Shown: positions 7,343 to 7,499 of the stretch, piece by piece
Numbering within the stretch: position 1 is the stretch's first letter
Layout: every line of letters begins with the position of its first letter
Source of the DNA: 20CM-4-69-16 sp035637455
GTDB lineage: Bacteria > Gemmatimonadota > Gemmatimonadetes > Gemmatimonadales > GWC2-71-9
Assembly: GCA_035637455.1 (NCBI GenBank)
Contig: DASPXE010000043.1
Coordinates: 1 to 7,499 of the forward strand
Reading direction: 5' to 3'
DNA length: 7,499 nucleotides
The notes under the pieces: model-generated
The model's database searches: none
Told to the model about the DNA's origin: nothing
The model's input: the letters and a program-made list of their open reading frames with translations, nothing else
Position numbers and translations under genes: made by a program

Positions 7343-7366
7343 GCCGAGCCCATCCTTCAGGATGGG
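7343..7366 (-). repeat. Right REP-like unit, inverted
   Basis: The perfect 7-bp stem CCCATCC / GGATGGG (7349-7355, 7360-7366) has the loop TTCA and is preceded by GCCGAG (7343-7348). Read on the minus strand it becomes a hairpin with loop TGAA followed by CTCGGC, the same design as the left unit with two changed base pairs in the stem. Confidence 0.65.
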
Positions 7367-7390
7367 AAATGCGCACGTGGCAGGCCCGCC

Positions 7391-7499
7391 ATGATTCCCC
7401 TGCGCCGCCTCGCGGACGTCCGCGCCGCAGGCGACCTGATCTGGTTCCAGGGAGCCCTCGACCGCCTGCGAACCCTACGACACGAGGCGGATCCCCGCC
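7391..7499 (+). CDS. Possible start of an unidentified protein, 3' partial
   Basis: An ATG at 7391 opens a frame with no stop to the window edge, giving 36 residues (MIPLRRLADVRAAGDLIWFQ, then an Arg-rich helical-looking stretch). There is no convincing Shine-Dalgarno upstream, only GGCAGG at 7379-7384. The third-position GC preference looks coding, and a gene is expected here after the intergenic hairpins. I do not recognise the family. Too little is visible to tell whether it belongs to the preceding block. Confidence 0.4.
   Translation, partial: MIPLRRLADVRAAGDLIWFQGALDRLRTLRHEADPR

Larger units (their letters stand above)
7276..7366. repeat. REP/BIME-like nested palindrome cluster
   Basis: This 91-base element consists of two outer hairpin units in inverted orientation that enclose two inner hairpins. 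GGGCTCGGC (7291-7299) is the exact reverse complement of GCCGAGCCC (7343-7351), so the whole element can also close as one long stem. All four hairpins have four-base loops: TAAA in the left two, TTCA in the right two (TGAA when read on the minus strand). Stem sequences differ between hairpins while loop type and the foot GGGCTCGGC are kept. This is how REP elements and their paired form (BIME) are built in other bacteria. No RAYT transposase is in the window. A role in transcript end formation or RNA stability after the operon is possible. Confidence 0.65.

Noticed and set aside
7276..7366. Reading the hairpin cluster as a CRISPR array.
   Set aside because: There are no direct repeats with regular unique spacers; the units are inverted, short and differ in stem sequence.
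7349..7366. The CCCATCC / GGATGGG hairpin as a Rho-independent terminator.
   Set aside because: It is followed by GAAATGCGCA-like sequence rather than a run of T on the plus strand, and it is part of a larger symmetric element.

Overview
The window is GC-rich DNA from a free-living, probably Gram-negative bacterium able to use plant polysaccharides. The high GC, the plant/chlamydial-type enoyl-ACP reductase, two exported glycosidases and a REP-like palindrome cluster would fit a soil lineage such as Gemmatimonadota or Acidobacteriota. That placement is an inference; no marker gene in the window fixes it.

Layout. Bases 1-861 (+) are the 3' part of fabI, cut by the left edge. It runs tail to tail into a GH51 alpha-L-arabinofuranosidase (869-2524, -), with only 7 bp between the stop codons. 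A 141-bp divergent intergenic region (2525-2665) separates this from a three-gene (+) block: a secreted GH2 beta-galactosidase-type enzyme (2666-5140), galT (5161-6195, 20 bp later) and an inositol-monophosphatase-superfamily phosphatase (6197-7234, 1 bp after the galT stop). A 156-bp intergenic region (7235-7390) then holds a nested set of hairpins resembling a closed pair of REP elements (BIME). A last reading frame opens at 7391 and runs off the right edge; its product is not recognisable.

How it fits together. The GH51 protein has a Tat-type N-terminus and the GH2 protein a Sec-type one, so both probably act outside the cytoplasm. Together they could trim arabinose and galactose from plant arabinogalactan or pectin side chains. 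GalT would carry the released galactose into the Leloir pathway as galactose-1-phosphate. The phosphatase coupled to galT is the least explained gene; its superfamily includes enzymes that act on sugar phosphates, so a galactose-1-phosphate-related role is a testable guess. No galactokinase, epimerase, sugar transporter or regulator is visible here. fabI belongs to fatty-acid synthesis and looks unrelated to the sugar genes.

No rRNA, tRNA, CRISPR array, transposase or phage gene was seen. I found no convincing new multi-gene system. The most interesting items are the hairpin cluster and the divergent-looking phosphatase coupled to galT.
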